42,732 bases of DNA from a virus: IMG/VR virus record IMGVR_UViG_3300020203_000032, positions 1 through 42,732 of that record, one strand, 5' to 3'. Both the position numbers and the translations under genes were made by a program. Of the stretch, positions 14,652 through 25,055 are shown in pieces. Below the pieces are notes generated by a model. The model was given only the letters and a program-made list of their open reading frames with translations, searched no databases and had not been told where the DNA came from. How positions within the stretch are numbered: the first letter of the stretch is position 1; each line of letters opens with the position of its first letter.

Positions 14652-17600
14652 TTATCTAGTCTCTACGTTAACAAGCACTTCGTTAGCTGAAAGATATTCA
14701 TTTTTTTGAGCTTGAATACTTAAAACTGACCCTTTACCTACATCTTGTTTATTAAAATAAGTTATTCTAATTCTATCCACACCATCAATAGTATAAGCAA
14801 CATCGATTAAGTCTGATTGATCAATAACTGTACCTAATGAATTTGCATTTAAAGCAGATGTAATTACATCTCTCACATTTTGAATTACTGTAGCTGTATT
14901 ATTAATAAAAGCATTAGTTACAACAATATATAGTTGTACATCTACTCCGATTCTTGTTGAATCTTTAATTAAAACATCAGCATTAATTGGTCTAACAGTT
15001 TCAACAGATAATGTTGATGCTGTTATCAATCCGTTTTGATTATATCTTATAGCAATTCTTTCATTTGATTTTGGAGCAGTATAATCATAAATAGTTTTAT
15101 AACGTGAAGCTATTGATGGTTGGTTTTGATTAAAAACTGTTAGCGTCGAGCTAGCTGATGAGCCAGATGTAAAACCACTAGAAATACCAATAGAATCTAT
15201 TAAAGCAAATATTTTATTTGTATATAACGTTCCGCTTTGGCTAAAAGAAACGCTTTCAGTGTCATTCGTTAATGAATAGTGAAAAGAAATTCTTATTCTA
15301 TCACCAACTGCAGGAGCGTTGTTTTCATTATCAGATGTTGCTGGTAATTGAACCTCGGTAACCAATAATTCGGGATTAATTATTGATTCGTTTCTTACAA
15401 AAATATTATTATTTAATTGATAACCACGAATATCGTAAACATGCGTAACGCTTAAAACATCAAGATTAGAACTTGTTTCTACTTTTTCCACCGTATCAAG
15501 ACGTGCTATTTTTAAATTAGCAGGTATTATTCCGGATGAATTTAGTCCCATCGATCTTCTAATTGCCGATGTAAGATTTTGTTTTAAACCGGATGTACCG
15601 ACAGTATAAACAATATTAAAAACACCAACCATAGTTGTTCCAGAAACGTTGATTATACCTGGAGAAATTGCTCCTGATATAGTCAAACCAGCTCTTGTTG
15701 GCGCTTGTCTTAAATTCTGGTCAATAATATTTAATCCAGAAAAAGTAAACGTATTTGGTTGTGTACCAATACCGTTTTGAGTATTTGTGTCAAAACTGTT
15801 AGAAGATCGAACTGCAGGAAGTTCTGGTAACAAAGTAATTGGAAGAATTATGCTAACATTAGCAATATAATTTGCTTCAACAATATCTCCTGCAACGGCT
15901 TGTGAGCTTGGAACAATAGTAATTTTATCCGCATTAAAACTGCCCTGAGCATTAGTTGCGTTATATAAATCAATTGCATTATATGTAACGATTACAGCAT
16001 TACCAAATTCTGCTAATGTATCGCTTGGTAAAAATGCAACCATATTACTAAATGTTCCATCATTTTTAGATGTGTTCCACAACTCAGCGTCATCAGCTGT
16101 TCTAATAACAGATATTATTCCTGTAACCAAAACGGGTAGAACTACAGATAATCTGCCAGATGTTAATGTGACTGATGTTGAATGTGTAGATACTTTGTTT
16201 ACACTAATTACCGTACTAATAGCATGAACAGTTGTTACTGTTAAAGTTGAGCCTGTTGCTATTAAAGTTGCCGGTTCGCGTTTAACTAAATTAGAATATC
16301 CCCAATCAACGCTATCAATAGCTGGCCTTTCATTATCACTATTACTTAAATTATCATAATCAAAATACGGATCATATTTAAACAACCAGGTATAATCAAC
16401 CTGTAAGGTATCAGATTTGGCTGGCAAACTACCTCCGGAAATTTTAATTCTTCCAGTTGTGTTTATTGTGCCACCATCAACATTTTGACTCACAATTACA
16501 TATCTTTCACCAGAAGTAACATTAAACACTTTTGTTACATCAGTTATTGGATAATGAGATAATTGTAGTATAGATCGGTCTAACGAATTTGCTTTACTGT
16601 TTTCATTCGTAACTGAGATTCTTTGTTCAATAGCAGTAATAATTGAAATATCAGTAAAGGATAACGAATCTTGACCATTAAATGTTCCCTTTGTTTTTTC
16701 TTCTTGAAACGCTGATATTTTATTTGATATCCAATGAAGTCTGTCAAATCCCCAAGGTGAACCTGCGTATTCACCTGTATCTTTTAACAATTCATAATTT
16801 CCAGTAATTCTCCCCAAACTATCTGTATTTTTTTGAACAAAATTTGCGCCACTTAATGTTCCTGATACATCAATAATATTATTTATTGGTTGTTGCGGTA
16901 AAGTTGCAGCTGCTAAGTCTTTTAAACGTCTTTGGGCGAATGTTAAAGATTCTTCACCTATAATTTGACCTAAAACGAAATCGTTTTTCGAATTAGTTGG
17001 ATCACCGGTATTGCTTTTATCAATATATATAAAACTATCAATTACTTGCTGTAATCTTGACCCGTAAACATAAATATCAACCTTGCCACCAGTTCCAGGG
17101 GATACTATAGTCTTATCTCCATTTGGAGCTGTATAAACCTGTGTACCATCTCTGGTCATTAAAGTATCACCAGGCTCAACCACCACGGAGTCAATTGATG
17201 CAGGGTCTTCTAACACGGCGTTTCTATAACCAAGCGCTGTTCCGGTGTTGGCTCCGGAAAACACTGCTAAAACCCTGCTTCGAAACGTAGTATCATCTTC
17301 TGGTAACTGACCGCCGCCAAAAGCAACAGCATTTGTTATATTACTAACGCCTGAAATTGAAGTTGAGCTTAATGTATATTTTGAAATATTGCCTTGCAAA
17401 CCCGATGCTGTAGCTTCTGTTTGAACTGTAATTGCATACTGATCTGTAATGCCTACAAAGTCTAAATCGGCACGATATTGTGATGCAATTGCTCTATAAG
17501 CATTTACATAAGTAGCACTTACTATAATACCATTTGTTACAATAAATGTTGCACCATTTTTAGCCGTAACAATATCTCCAGCAGATATAGCTATGTCACC

Positions 17601-17894
17601 AGCAATATTGGTAAAAGTGAGTAGTGCTGGGCCAGATGATTTTGAACCGCGTCTGCGCGTAGCACCAAAGTTAGCACCCAATTTATCTAAATCAGACCCT
17701 ATGGAAAGTCTTAATGACTGTAACGAAGAAATTCTTGCCAATTCCTCATATAATCTTCCCATCTGAGTGGAAGATCCATCTACAAACAAATCACGAGCCA
17801 CTGATCCTGGCTTAGTATCTAGATTAGGTTGAGAAACTCTGAAATAATCTAATAGAGATAATATTATTTCATTTGCTGTGCGAATTCTGGCCAT
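14652..17894 (-). CDS. baseplate wedge protein, gpJ/XkdT-like (Baseplate_J)
   Basis: A 1080-residue baseplate wedge protein. The first 250 residues are a clear Baseplate_J region: helix with PGSVARDLF (26-34), a segment ending SDLDKLGANFG, then AISAGDIVTAKNG, TASGLQGNISKYTLSS and GGQLPEDDTTFRSRVLAVF. The C-terminal 250 residues return to the gpJ pattern (LDTVEKVETSS, VDVQLYIVV, VDRIRITYFN). The middle 550 residues are a large insertion compared with the usual 350-480 residues, made of beta-rich, Ig-like repeats. In contractile tails this protein forms the wedge together with the gp25-like protein, whose gene lies just upstream. A good AAGGG box precedes the ATG. Confidence 0.94.
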   Translation of the reverse strand: MARIRTANEIILSLLDYFRVSQPNLDTKPGSVARDLFVDGSSTQMGRLYEELARISSLQSLRLSIGSDLDKLGANFGATRRRGSKSSGPALLTFTNIAGDIAISAGDIVTAKNGATFIVTNGIIVSATYVNAYRAIASQYRADLDFVGITDQYAITVQTEATASGLQGNISKYTLSSTSISGVSNITNAVAFGGGQLPEDDTTFRSRVLAVFSGANTGTALGYRNAVLEDPASIDSVVVEPGDTLMTRDGTQVYTAPNGDKTIVSPGTGGKVDIYVYGSRLQQVIDSFIYIDKSNTGDPTNSKNDFVLGQIIGEESLTFAQRRLKDLAAATLPQQPINNIIDVSGTLSGANFVQKNTDSLGRITGNYELLKDTGEYAGSPWGFDRLHWISNKISAFQEEKTKGTFNGQDSLSFTDISIITAIEQRISVTNENSKANSLDRSILQLSHYPITDVTKVFNVTSGERYVIVSQNVDGGTINTTGRIKISGGSLPAKSDTLQVDYTWLFKYDPYFDYDNLSNSDNERPAIDSVDWGYSNLVKREPATLIATGSTLTVTTVHAISTVISVNKVSTHSTSVTLTSGRLSVVLPVLVTGIISVIRTADDAELWNTSKNDGTFSNMVAFLPSDTLAEFGNAVIVTYNAIDLYNATNAQGSFNADKITIVPSSQAVAGDIVEANYIANVSIILPITLLPELPAVRSSNSFDTNTQNGIGTQPNTFTFSGLNIIDQNLRQAPTRAGLTISGAISPGIINVSGTTMVGVFNIVYTVGTSGLKQNLTSAIRRSMGLNSSGIIPANLKIARLDTVEKVETSSNLDVLSVTHVYDIRGYQLNNNIFVRNESIINPELLVTEVQLPATSDNENNAPAVGDRIRISFHYSLTNDTESVSFSQSGTLYTNKIFALIDSIGISSGFTSGSSASSTLTVFNQNQPSIASRYKTIYDYTAPKSNERIAIRYNQNGLITASTLSVETVRPINADVLIKDSTRIGVDVQLYIVVTNAFINNTATVIQNVRDVITSALNANSLGTVIDQSDLIDVAYTIDGVDRIRITYFNKQDVGKGSVLSIQAQKNEYLSANEVLVNVETR

Positions 17895-17955
17895 TATTAA
17901 CCCTTATAATTTTAATATCTTTCTTTCCTTAATATATATCTTAAAATTCAGTACT

Positions 17956-18384
17956 TTATAAATCTACACTGAAAGAAGTGTCAATAGTTTTTAATGATTT
18001 AGTTAATATTGATATTTTGACAACGTAACTGGTTGGATCCATCTGATTTCTTACCACTGCTACAGATCTTACAGCAGCTAAAGTCTCTGAAGCAGTTAAA
18101 TCTTGACTTAACGATTGTTCTCTCTGTAAACTTTGCAATGTTTCTAACGCTGAGCGAATTTGACTATCAGATATTGATTGTAAAAACTTTGCATCAGCTG
18201 GGTTACCAATAGATGATGAGGAAAATGGTGAGCCATACCAAGGAAAAAATGTATTAGCACCAATCTTTGTCATTAAAATTTTTAATACATCCTGTACTAG
18301 CTTATCAGTATTTTCCACTATAGCTAAATCACCAGAAGAGCTTAATACTAAGTCTCCATTTTGTATTTTTAAATCAAATGACAT
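17956..18384 (-). CDS. gp25/XkdS-like baseplate wedge protein
   Basis: A 142-residue protein with the compact gp25/lysozyme-like wedge fold pattern: MSFDLKIQNGDLVLSSSGDL, a helix (KLVQDVLKILMTKIGAN), the tell-tale FFPWYGSPF turn, a second helix, and a C-terminal beta strand pair (VVKISILTK). It joins the sheath to the gpJ-like wedge in contractile tails. AAGGAG lies unusually close to the ATG, only two bases away. It sits six bases after the preceding gene. Confidence 0.88.
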   Translation of the reverse strand: MSFDLKIQNGDLVLSSSGDLAIVENTDKLVQDVLKILMTKIGANTFFPWYGSPFSSSSIGNPADAKFLQSISDSQIRSALETLQSLQREQSLSQDLTASETLAAVRSVAVVRNQMDPTSYVVKISILTKSLKTIDTSFSVDL

Positions 18385-18390
18385 AACTCC

Positions 18391-20076
18391 TTATTTGAAA
18401 TTACCGGATTGATTGCTAATTGGAGATTTTCTTAATTCATTTAAATAGTAATCAGCAAATGAAAGTACATTTGATACTTTTAATTCAAATTCTTTTAATG
18501 AATCCAGTGCTCTTGAATCACTTGCTGATCTAAACTGTTTAGCCTCTTCTGATATTTCAGGATTATAATTAATTAATCTATTATATGATTCATCATCCAA
18601 TAAACCAATTAATGCCTCTTTACTTATGCTCCATAATGCCGTGTATATTACTAAAACATCAACTAAACCCAAACCGCTAACCTCACCAACAACCATTTCT
18701 ATAATAGCAAGACTATTTAAAATAGTTTCAGCTATTTCATCTCTTTCTTTTTCAATTTTTGATATCTGTGATTGAAAATTAACCTGTAAATTGGCCATCG
18801 GTGTAGATGCGTATACATCTTTCCCACCTATTCTTTCGGATAAAGCTCTTTCTTGACGTTGAGCGTTTAAGTCTTTTATTTTTAATGCAGCTATTCTTTG
18901 TTCAAAACTTGAGGCAGTTGTATCAGATCCTAGCGTTGTTACCTTGCCACCAAACTCTGGCCCGTCTGCTTCTGGCACTGGTGTAAAATTAACCTCTTTA
19001 ACAATTGCATCATATTGTTGTATCTGCTTGTACATTTCCTCTAGCGCACTCCTTATACTTTTATTTAACATAACTAAAGTGTTGGTTTCCGTCTTACTAA
19101 AATCCTTAATAGAATTAAGAATATCTTTGTTTTTATTAATGGCTGATAAATTACCACTCAATGCTATTAAAACATTTTTCGTCTCATTCAAACTTAATTT
19201 ATTATTTGGCATCTTACCAGTCAACAACCTTGTTGACTCATCTAAAAATACTTTATCCGTATCATTTTGTGCTAATCTTATTCTAATTATAAACTCTATA
19301 CCTGGTCTTTTAATTGAATTATTAACAGATAATAAAGTATCCTCTTTGCTTTTCAAAAAGGGTGCGCAAATCACCCTCTCCTGTGGATTCACAACAGATT
19401 CCATTTTTGGATTTGTAATAAATGGTTTTAAAATGTGACGCGGGGCTTGCAACCTACTTTTATTTCCAGTATATTTTTGCAATATAATATTTCTATCATT
19501 AATTACAGGACTTATTTGAGTGTCTGCATTAAAAGGATCATCACTAGTTAATAAATTAAAGCTCTTAAAAAACCTAATCGCCAATGCATAATATGAAGAG
19601 TTTGAATCTTGATTGGCAAAAATTGATCGTCTATCTTCCACATCTTGATCCCTATTTTTTATTAGGTCAGCTATTTTTTGATCCTCAAATATCTCTTTAA
19701 CAATATTATTCCTTCTATCAACAGATGGGGAATTATATGATGGTGCATTAGGATCGAATCCAGGACTATAAATAGAACCTTTAGGGCTAACTACTGGTAA
19801 ACCAAGCATTCTATAAAAAGCACTAGCTCTGCTCTCTAGTGGACGTGAGGTATTAAACTCAGCATTATTAATATCGTTTACTGAGCTTACTAATACCATA
19901 TTTGCACCACAATTGTCAGTCTGCACTTTTGAAAATTGCTCAATTGATGATGGTTTCATTAAACTTCTAAAACTATCAATAGGATATACGTATTCTCGCA
20001 TCAAATCTCGCACGCTTCTTATAGAACCAATATCTTCGGTTCCTGTTTCTTCTACAAATCTTACCTCTTCACTCAT
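18391..20076 (-). CDS. unknown baseplate-region structural protein
   Basis: A 561-residue protein of unknown function between the membrane-segment-rich protein and the wedge genes, and so probably a baseplate part. The N-terminal half has conserved-looking stretches such as SRASAFYRMLGLPVV and SPGFDPNAP. The second half has heptad-like charged helices (about 330-470: NKSIRSALEEMYKQIQQYDA, QRQERALSERIGG, QSQISKIEKERDEIAE), consistent with a coiled coil. Its ATG overlaps the upstream stop codon by one base (TAATG), so both are translated together. Confidence 0.85.
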   Translation of the reverse strand: MSEEVRFVEETGTEDIGSIRSVRDLMREYVYPIDSFRSLMKPSSIEQFSKVQTDNCGANMVLVSSVNDINNAEFNTSRPLESRASAFYRMLGLPVVSPKGSIYSPGFDPNAPSYNSPSVDRRNNIVKEIFEDQKIADLIKNRDQDVEDRRSIFANQDSNSSYYALAIRFFKSFNLLTSDDPFNADTQISPVINDRNIILQKYTGNKSRLQAPRHILKPFITNPKMESVVNPQERVICAPFLKSKEDTLLSVNNSIKRPGIEFIIRIRLAQNDTDKVFLDESTRLLTGKMPNNKLSLNETKNVLIALSGNLSAINKNKDILNSIKDFSKTETNTLVMLNKSIRSALEEMYKQIQQYDAIVKEVNFTPVPEADGPEFGGKVTTLGSDTTASSFEQRIAALKIKDLNAQRQERALSERIGGKDVYASTPMANLQVNFQSQISKIEKERDEIAETILNSLAIIEMVVGEVSGLGLVDVLVIYTALWSISKEALIGLLDDESYNRLINYNPEISEEAKQFRSASDSRALDSLKEFELKVSNVLSFADYYLNELRKSPISNQSGNFK

Positions 20077-22130
20077 TAATTACCACCATTTCTACTTACG
20101 TCACCAGCATCTCTTCTTGGTAATGTCTCAGAACTAATTGCATCAACAAATGTATATGGTATTTGTCTTATCGCAAATTTAGTCGTTTGACCTTCAGCAA
20201 TTATAATATCTTGAAAATATTGCCCGTTATACTGAACACTTAAATACCCATCTCCAGCTACATCAGAAGTTATATCAGCTAAGAAACTTTCATATCCATC
20301 ATACACAAAACCAGTAATGTTACCTAGCGTTACATTTCCAGATAAATATCCGTCCATCACACCACTGACTTCTTCAGGAATGCTTGTTGATAAGATTGAG
20401 CCTGTTGGGTCTTTTAATATTACAGTTGTTTTTATTGGTCTGGTTATAAACTGAACATCAGGATCAATAGTTACTGTTGATTTAAACACGCTCGCAGCTG
20501 CAACTAACGCATTTAAATAAGACCCTAAAACTTCTTTCTTAAAGTTTAATAAACATAATGTTATCTCATCTTGAAATATTAACGCGGTATCTCCATTTAA
20601 ATCAGAACGTAACCTTTGTAAAGCTTGTATAGAACATTCATATGCCGCTGTTGGGTTTGGTAACGGGCCCATCTTATCAAAAACAGATTGTATACCTTCA
20701 GTATTTAATCTTGCATTTTGTGCCGCTATCTCTGCGCTAATTTCAGGGATACAACCAACAGTTATCAAATTATTTTGTAATAAAACAGGATACGTATATG
20801 ATAAAGTAAATCCAATATTTGGTATAATATAACCATCATCGAAAGCTGGAAAAAATATGCTAGCATCATAATGTATAAAAGTACCTAATGTTGCATTTAC
20901 ACCATTAACTTTATAAGGTGTTATTCCATTTGCTTCATATACTAAACCACCAATTAATGATGCCGTCCCCTGTACATTTAAAGATGGATTTGGCTGATTA
21001 TTAAAGCCTATTGGATATGGTGTTGGCTCCTGACGAATTACAGCTTCTTTAATTATGAATTTTCTAGCCCCACCAAGATCTCCTGAATGAAATGGTTCGG
21101 GATCAAAATTTTCTAATGTCAATTCGACCGTGTAAGGTACCATTTGTGGATTGGAATATCCGTCATAGGTAGCTTCAATTGGCCAAAAGTTTGTTCCTCG
21201 GCTGTTTGGTGCTATAATTTCATCTATGCTTGAAATAGGATTAACAGCCTCATCAAAAATCTGCCATGACTCCACTCTCTGTGCTGGAAGAGAGGCCTCT
21301 GGAAAACCGGAAAAATTTCTTAAATCATAATTAATTTGTTTGTAATAAAGAAGTGTTCCGGAAGTTGTTATTATACCATCTGGAGAAGCAACGACAAATG
21401 GAGGACATGAGTCAGAATCTCCACCACTACAGATTAGTCGACCTGCCAGCTTAGCTAAAGCTTCAATAATTGCTATCACTGATGCAATTGCTACTAAAAT
21501 TCCTAATATGTTTTCAAGATTACATAAAAGAGCTGCAATTTTTGTAATCGTTGCAATAATTGCATCCTCATCTTGCAATTGAAGACCATTAACTAAAGAT
21601 ACTATATTTGCAATAAGATCTTCTATAATTTTAATTATAGCCGTGATAATATAAATAATTAAAGCAATTATTAATAATAAAAATGTTACAATCATAACTA
21701 ATAATGCGATCCATGGGAAAAGATCAAGAAATGGCGGCAGACATTGTGTGAATAATTTTATGACGGCAGGAATAAGATCCCATGGGGAAAAAAGTGCGCA
21801 AATTATGTCAATAATACACATCACTAGATTTAACAATGCCTGAATAAATGAATAAAGAGAAAGGAATGGGCTAAGCTGACTTAGAACACTTGATATAAAA
21901 TTCATGATATCATTCATGAGTTCTGTTGGAACAATTGGATTAAGTTTCATCCCAAATGGAAGTTTTTGAATAAGAGTTTGGATTAAACTTAGTACATCTA
22001 GTGGAATCTCAGGAAAATCAATGTTGAGATTTGGCTGTATAGGTGATAGACTAGGTAGAGAAAATCCTGGTAGAATTATACTAGGTGGTGAAACTATTGT
22101 TATATTAAGTGAGTTTACATTACATGGCAT
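20076..22130 (-). CDS. baseplate-region protein with long hydrophobic segments
   Basis: A 684-residue protein if started at the ATG at 22130, which has AAAGG eight bases before it; an earlier in-frame ATG at 22163 lies inside the HNH gene and lacks such a box. Residues 92-116, 138-167 and 196-227 are long hydrophobic segments (for example IALLVMIVTFLLLIIALIIY) that would pass as membrane helices. The region before them is rich in proline and leucine. The rest is beta-rich with five DGY tripeptides, three of them spaced 17-18 residues apart near the C-terminus. Its gene lies among baseplate genes, so a protein that enters or touches the host membrane during injection is a reasonable inference. 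No family is recognised. Confidence 0.85.
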   Translation of the reverse strand: MPCNVNSLNITIVSPPSIILPGFSLPSLSPIQPNLNIDFPEIPLDVLSLIQTLIQKLPFGMKLNPIVPTELMNDIMNFISSVLSQLSPFLSLYSFIQALLNLVMCIIDIICALFSPWDLIPAVIKLFTQCLPPFLDLFPWIALLVMIVTFLLLIIALIIYIITAIIKIIEDLIANIVSLVNGLQLQDEDAIIATITKIAALLCNLENILGILVAIASVIAIIEALAKLAGRLICSGGDSDSCPPFVVASPDGIITTSGTLLYYKQINYDLRNFSGFPEASLPAQRVESWQIFDEAVNPISSIDEIIAPNSRGTNFWPIEATYDGYSNPQMVPYTVELTLENFDPEPFHSGDLGGARKFIIKEAVIRQEPTPYPIGFNNQPNPSLNVQGTASLIGGLVYEANGITPYKVNGVNATLGTFIHYDASIFFPAFDDGYIIPNIGFTLSYTYPVLLQNNLITVGCIPEISAEIAAQNARLNTEGIQSVFDKMGPLPNPTAAYECSIQALQRLRSDLNGDTALIFQDEITLCLLNFKKEVLGSYLNALVAAASVFKSTVTIDPDVQFITRPIKTTVILKDPTGSILSTSIPEEVSGVMDGYLSGNVTLGNITGFVYDGYESFLADITSDVAGDGYLSVQYNGQYFQDIIIAEGQTTKFAIRQIPYTFVDAISSETLPRRDAGDVSRNGGN

Positions 22131-22956
22131 TTTTATTACCTTTTTTAATATTTTCAAGCGCACATAATGGTCTTAAATTATTTAATGCCCAGCATGCTTC
22201 AATTTCTCTTAAATTCATTGAATTATCATCGTTAATAAAATTAAAAATACTTTGTGGTATAATATGATCTACATGCCACTTACGTATGCCATCGTTTTTA
22301 TAGATGCCCCAATTATCCCATGTCATCCAAGATTCAAATTGATATTCTAAATGATTTTTTAAATCATTAATTGTATAATTTAGAAAATCTAATTTCGATC
22401 CATTACTATTATTAATTAAATAAGATCTCATAGATCTTGAAATATTATTTTTTAACTTATAAGAAAGATCATTGTCTCTTCTGTGTTTTCTACGTTTGTT
22501 TTTTTCTTTTGTTTTTAATTCATCCGTTAATATTAAATCAAGCGGTTTAAAAAACTCTTTATCTTCATCTTTTAATAAAGGTAATCTTATTTGTGAAATA
22601 AAATTTGGATATTTTTTAATATTTCTTAATTTTTCCTGTTCTCTTTTTTTAGAAGTGATAGATTCTCTATTTTTATGATATTTTTTTCTTTCTTCAGCCC
22701 TGACGTTTTGGTTATAACAATTATTTGAACATGTTTTTTGTTTATTGCCATTTATTAAATATTGTTTATTACAAATAATGCAAACTCTTGGTATAGAAAA
22801 ATTATTTAAATTATTTGGTTTTTTATTTTTATAATAATCTTGCAACCATTGTTTTTTACAAAATTCTGAACAGCGTTTACTATTTATAGTTCCATCATAT
22901 AAAGAACCACAAACTTCACAGCATTTTTCTGTTAATTTATTTACATGATTCCACAT
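22120..22956 (-). CDS. HNH homing endonuclease (copy D)
   Basis: A 278-residue HNH nuclease. The N-terminus has two treble-clef-like zinc fingers (CCEVCGSLYDG ... CSEFCKK and CIICNKQYL ... CSNNCYN). A basic linker follows, then HLEYQFESWMTW, a segment shared with the other HNH proteins here, and the catalytic HNH motif WHVDHIIPQS (H228, D230, H231) with ACWALNNLRP and the final N. It is inserted between the spike gene and the membrane-segment gene. It begins three bases after the spike stop (AGGA box), and its last 11 bases overlap the start of the next gene, so the tail operon is not interrupted. Probably a free-standing homing nuclease. Confidence 0.92.
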   Translation of the reverse strand: MWNHVNKLTEKCCEVCGSLYDGTINSKRCSEFCKKQWLQDYYKNKKPNNLNNFSIPRVCIICNKQYLINGNKQKTCSNNCYNQNVRAEERKKYHKNRESITSKKREQEKLRNIKKYPNFISQIRLPLLKDEDKEFFKPLDLILTDELKTKEKNKRRKHRRDNDLSYKLKNNISRSMRSYLINNSNGSKLDFLNYTINDLKNHLEYQFESWMTWDNWGIYKNDGIRKWHVDHIIPQSIFNFINDDNSMNLREIEACWALNNLRPLCALENIKKGNKNAM

Positions 22957-22958
22957 AA

Positions 22959-25055
22959 TTATATTCCTGCTATCCCACTGCGCAGAATCTTACGCAGCTG
23001 TCCATTATCAGGGTAAAAACCAACACTCTTAGCTTCAAAATACACATTTCCATTACTTCTAAATATCATATCTTGCTCAGAACCAAACTCCATCCTACCA
23101 GGTGTGTAAATATAAGCTCCGTTACCATCAAACCTTATAATAGCCAACTGCCCATCATTTCTTAGAACTCTAATATCCAATGTAGCTGTTTGATAACCAG
23201 CTGGTTCATCTTTAAACCTACTATCTGAATTTGCTGGCAGGCCAACATTACCTAGTTGCACCAATAAGTTACCATCTGCTGTAAGAGCTAAGCTGTTCCC
23301 ATTTCTATCCCTACCTAAATTGACAACGTTACCTCCAGCTGTATCAAGCCAGATGCTTTGCCTATCCACAGTATTAGCTCCAACATTCATAACTAAACTT
23401 CCATCAAGACTTATTGTAGCTGATCTTCCACCGGCATTAGATCCTATACCGCTAACTATAATATTGTCACTTACAACTGACTCAATATACTTAACATATG
23501 GTTGATGACCGGTAATGGGATTTCTTCTATTCAACCAGGTTTGATTCTCACCAAAATAATTAATAAGGTTTTTTCTACCCATATCTCTAAATACTGATAG
23601 ACTTCCATTAACGATATCATGATAGGCCGTTCCAAAACCAATAACCTTATTTGTGATATAATCTATTGGGCTAGCATAACCATGTAATCCTTCATATCCA
23701 GCGCTTAATTTAATACCTGGGCTTAAAGCATAGTTAGCAAGTCTAACATCTCGATTTTTCCGTGCCCTTTTAAACAAATTAGGTTCATCAACAATATCTT
23801 GAGCAAACATGATAGAAGATGAGTTTTCATAGCGTGAATTTAGAGCTATATTCCCTGTTTCGCTAGACATTGGGACATTTAATTTAAACTGACCTTCTTT
23901 ATCAATATCCAAAAATAATTTACTTTTACTTCTAGCAAAATCTGTTATATTAAAAGGATCTGGCACTTGACTAGCTGCCTCAATACCTGTTACAGAATCA
24001 AAATTGGCTTTTCTTGCATTAAGTTCCCAGTGATAAGCCAAACCTTTTCTAGACATGGCGCGAATTTTAATAAAAGCTTCTTTAGAATTAGAATTGGTAA
24101 TAAAACTAGTATCTCGTACCTTACCAATAGGTAGAGTGTTTCTATTAAGGTCAAGAACATTACCATAGATATCAACACCTGTTCCGATGATGTTTTCAAT
24201 CAAATGATTTGGGTAATTTAATGATAACCCAAAGGCTTCCGTTCTCATTTCGGTTCGTTGAAGTTCACTTACGGAAAGAATTTCATCTTTGGAACTGTAA
24301 CGATTAGCTTCGTCGTCATCGGTAGTAAAATTTGTTTCTTTATTTAGGTAATCGAATTCATAATAAATTGTTTTCGATTCTACTAGAGGTAAATTTCGAA
24401 TTGTAGTAGATGTTGATTTAATACCGACAGATGTTGACGGATCCATTGCTATTTTTGTAAGAGATTTGTCATAATCAATATCAGTAAGTGTAGAAAATGT
24501 AATTGATCTTAAAGAGTTTTGTTTTAAATCTCTTTGTATTGTTCCGGTAATTTCTCTATGAGCTGACGTAAAATTAAGATTCTGAGAAAATTTAGTAAGA
24601 ACCGTATTGGCTTCCGGATAAAATTTAGAATGTTGAGTTGCAGAACCTACTTTAATACCATCATTTGGATCTATCACTATTCTATTAACATAACCATTTG
24701 CGCTTGGTCTTGTTTGTAAAAGAATGTTTCCATCTTTAAGATCTGCCATAAGAGACCCTAAAAGACCTCCACTACCTAAAATGTTCCCTTGGCGTTTAAA
24801 AACATTGTTAGATGGAAGGTAGGCAGATATAAACCATTCACCTTGACCTTGAGAAACAAGTATAGGAGTGCCTCTTGGTGGTATAGACCCTACGAATCCT
24901 CCACCAGAATCACCATAAGATATTGGTAATGGCGCCGATTTTATATTATTAAACTCTTTACCATCTTCAAGAGAAAACGAAACTGTACCGTCACCATTAT
25001 ACCCTGTGATGGTTCCTCTTAATAATAATCCGGTTACTCCGCCTGTTGAACTCAT
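22959..25055 (-). CDS. baseplate central spike protein with OB fold
   Basis: A 698-residue protein directly after the hub gene. Residues 8-80 (LLLRGTITGYNGDGTVSFSL ... GTPILVSQGQGEWFISAYLP) fit the OB fold of gpV/gp5/XkdR-type spike proteins, which sit on the hub below the tube. The C-terminal part (LDGSLVMNVG, LALTADGNLLVQLG, IIRFDGNGAYIYTP, MIFRSNGNVYFEAKSVG) looks like the repeated strands of a triple beta-helix spike. The middle is extended and lacks a lysozyme domain. Its ATG overlaps the hub stop codon (TAATG). Confidence 0.82.
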   Translation of the reverse strand: MSSTGGVTGLLLRGTITGYNGDGTVSFSLEDGKEFNNIKSAPLPISYGDSGGGFVGSIPPRGTPILVSQGQGEWFISAYLPSNNVFKRQGNILGSGGLLGSLMADLKDGNILLQTRPSANGYVNRIVIDPNDGIKVGSATQHSKFYPEANTVLTKFSQNLNFTSAHREITGTIQRDLKQNSLRSITFSTLTDIDYDKSLTKIAMDPSTSVGIKSTSTTIRNLPLVESKTIYYEFDYLNKETNFTTDDDEANRYSSKDEILSVSELQRTEMRTEAFGLSLNYPNHLIENIIGTGVDIYGNVLDLNRNTLPIGKVRDTSFITNSNSKEAFIKIRAMSRKGLAYHWELNARKANFDSVTGIEAASQVPDPFNITDFARSKSKLFLDIDKEGQFKLNVPMSSETGNIALNSRYENSSSIMFAQDIVDEPNLFKRARKNRDVRLANYALSPGIKLSAGYEGLHGYASPIDYITNKVIGFGTAYHDIVNGSLSVFRDMGRKNLINYFGENQTWLNRRNPITGHQPYVKYIESVVSDNIIVSGIGSNAGGRSATISLDGSLVMNVGANTVDRQSIWLDTAGGNVVNLGRDRNGNSLALTADGNLLVQLGNVGLPANSDSRFKDEPAGYQTATLDIRVLRNDGQLAIIRFDGNGAYIYTPGRMEFGSEQDMIFRSNGNVYFEAKSVGFYPDNGQLRKILRSGIAGI

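Noticed and set aside
18944-19438. Plus-strand open frame of 164 residues
   Set aside because: It lies antisense to the 561-residue baseplate-region gene, has no ribosome binding site, and its sequence is the hydrophobic mirror of a lysine- and serine-rich frame.
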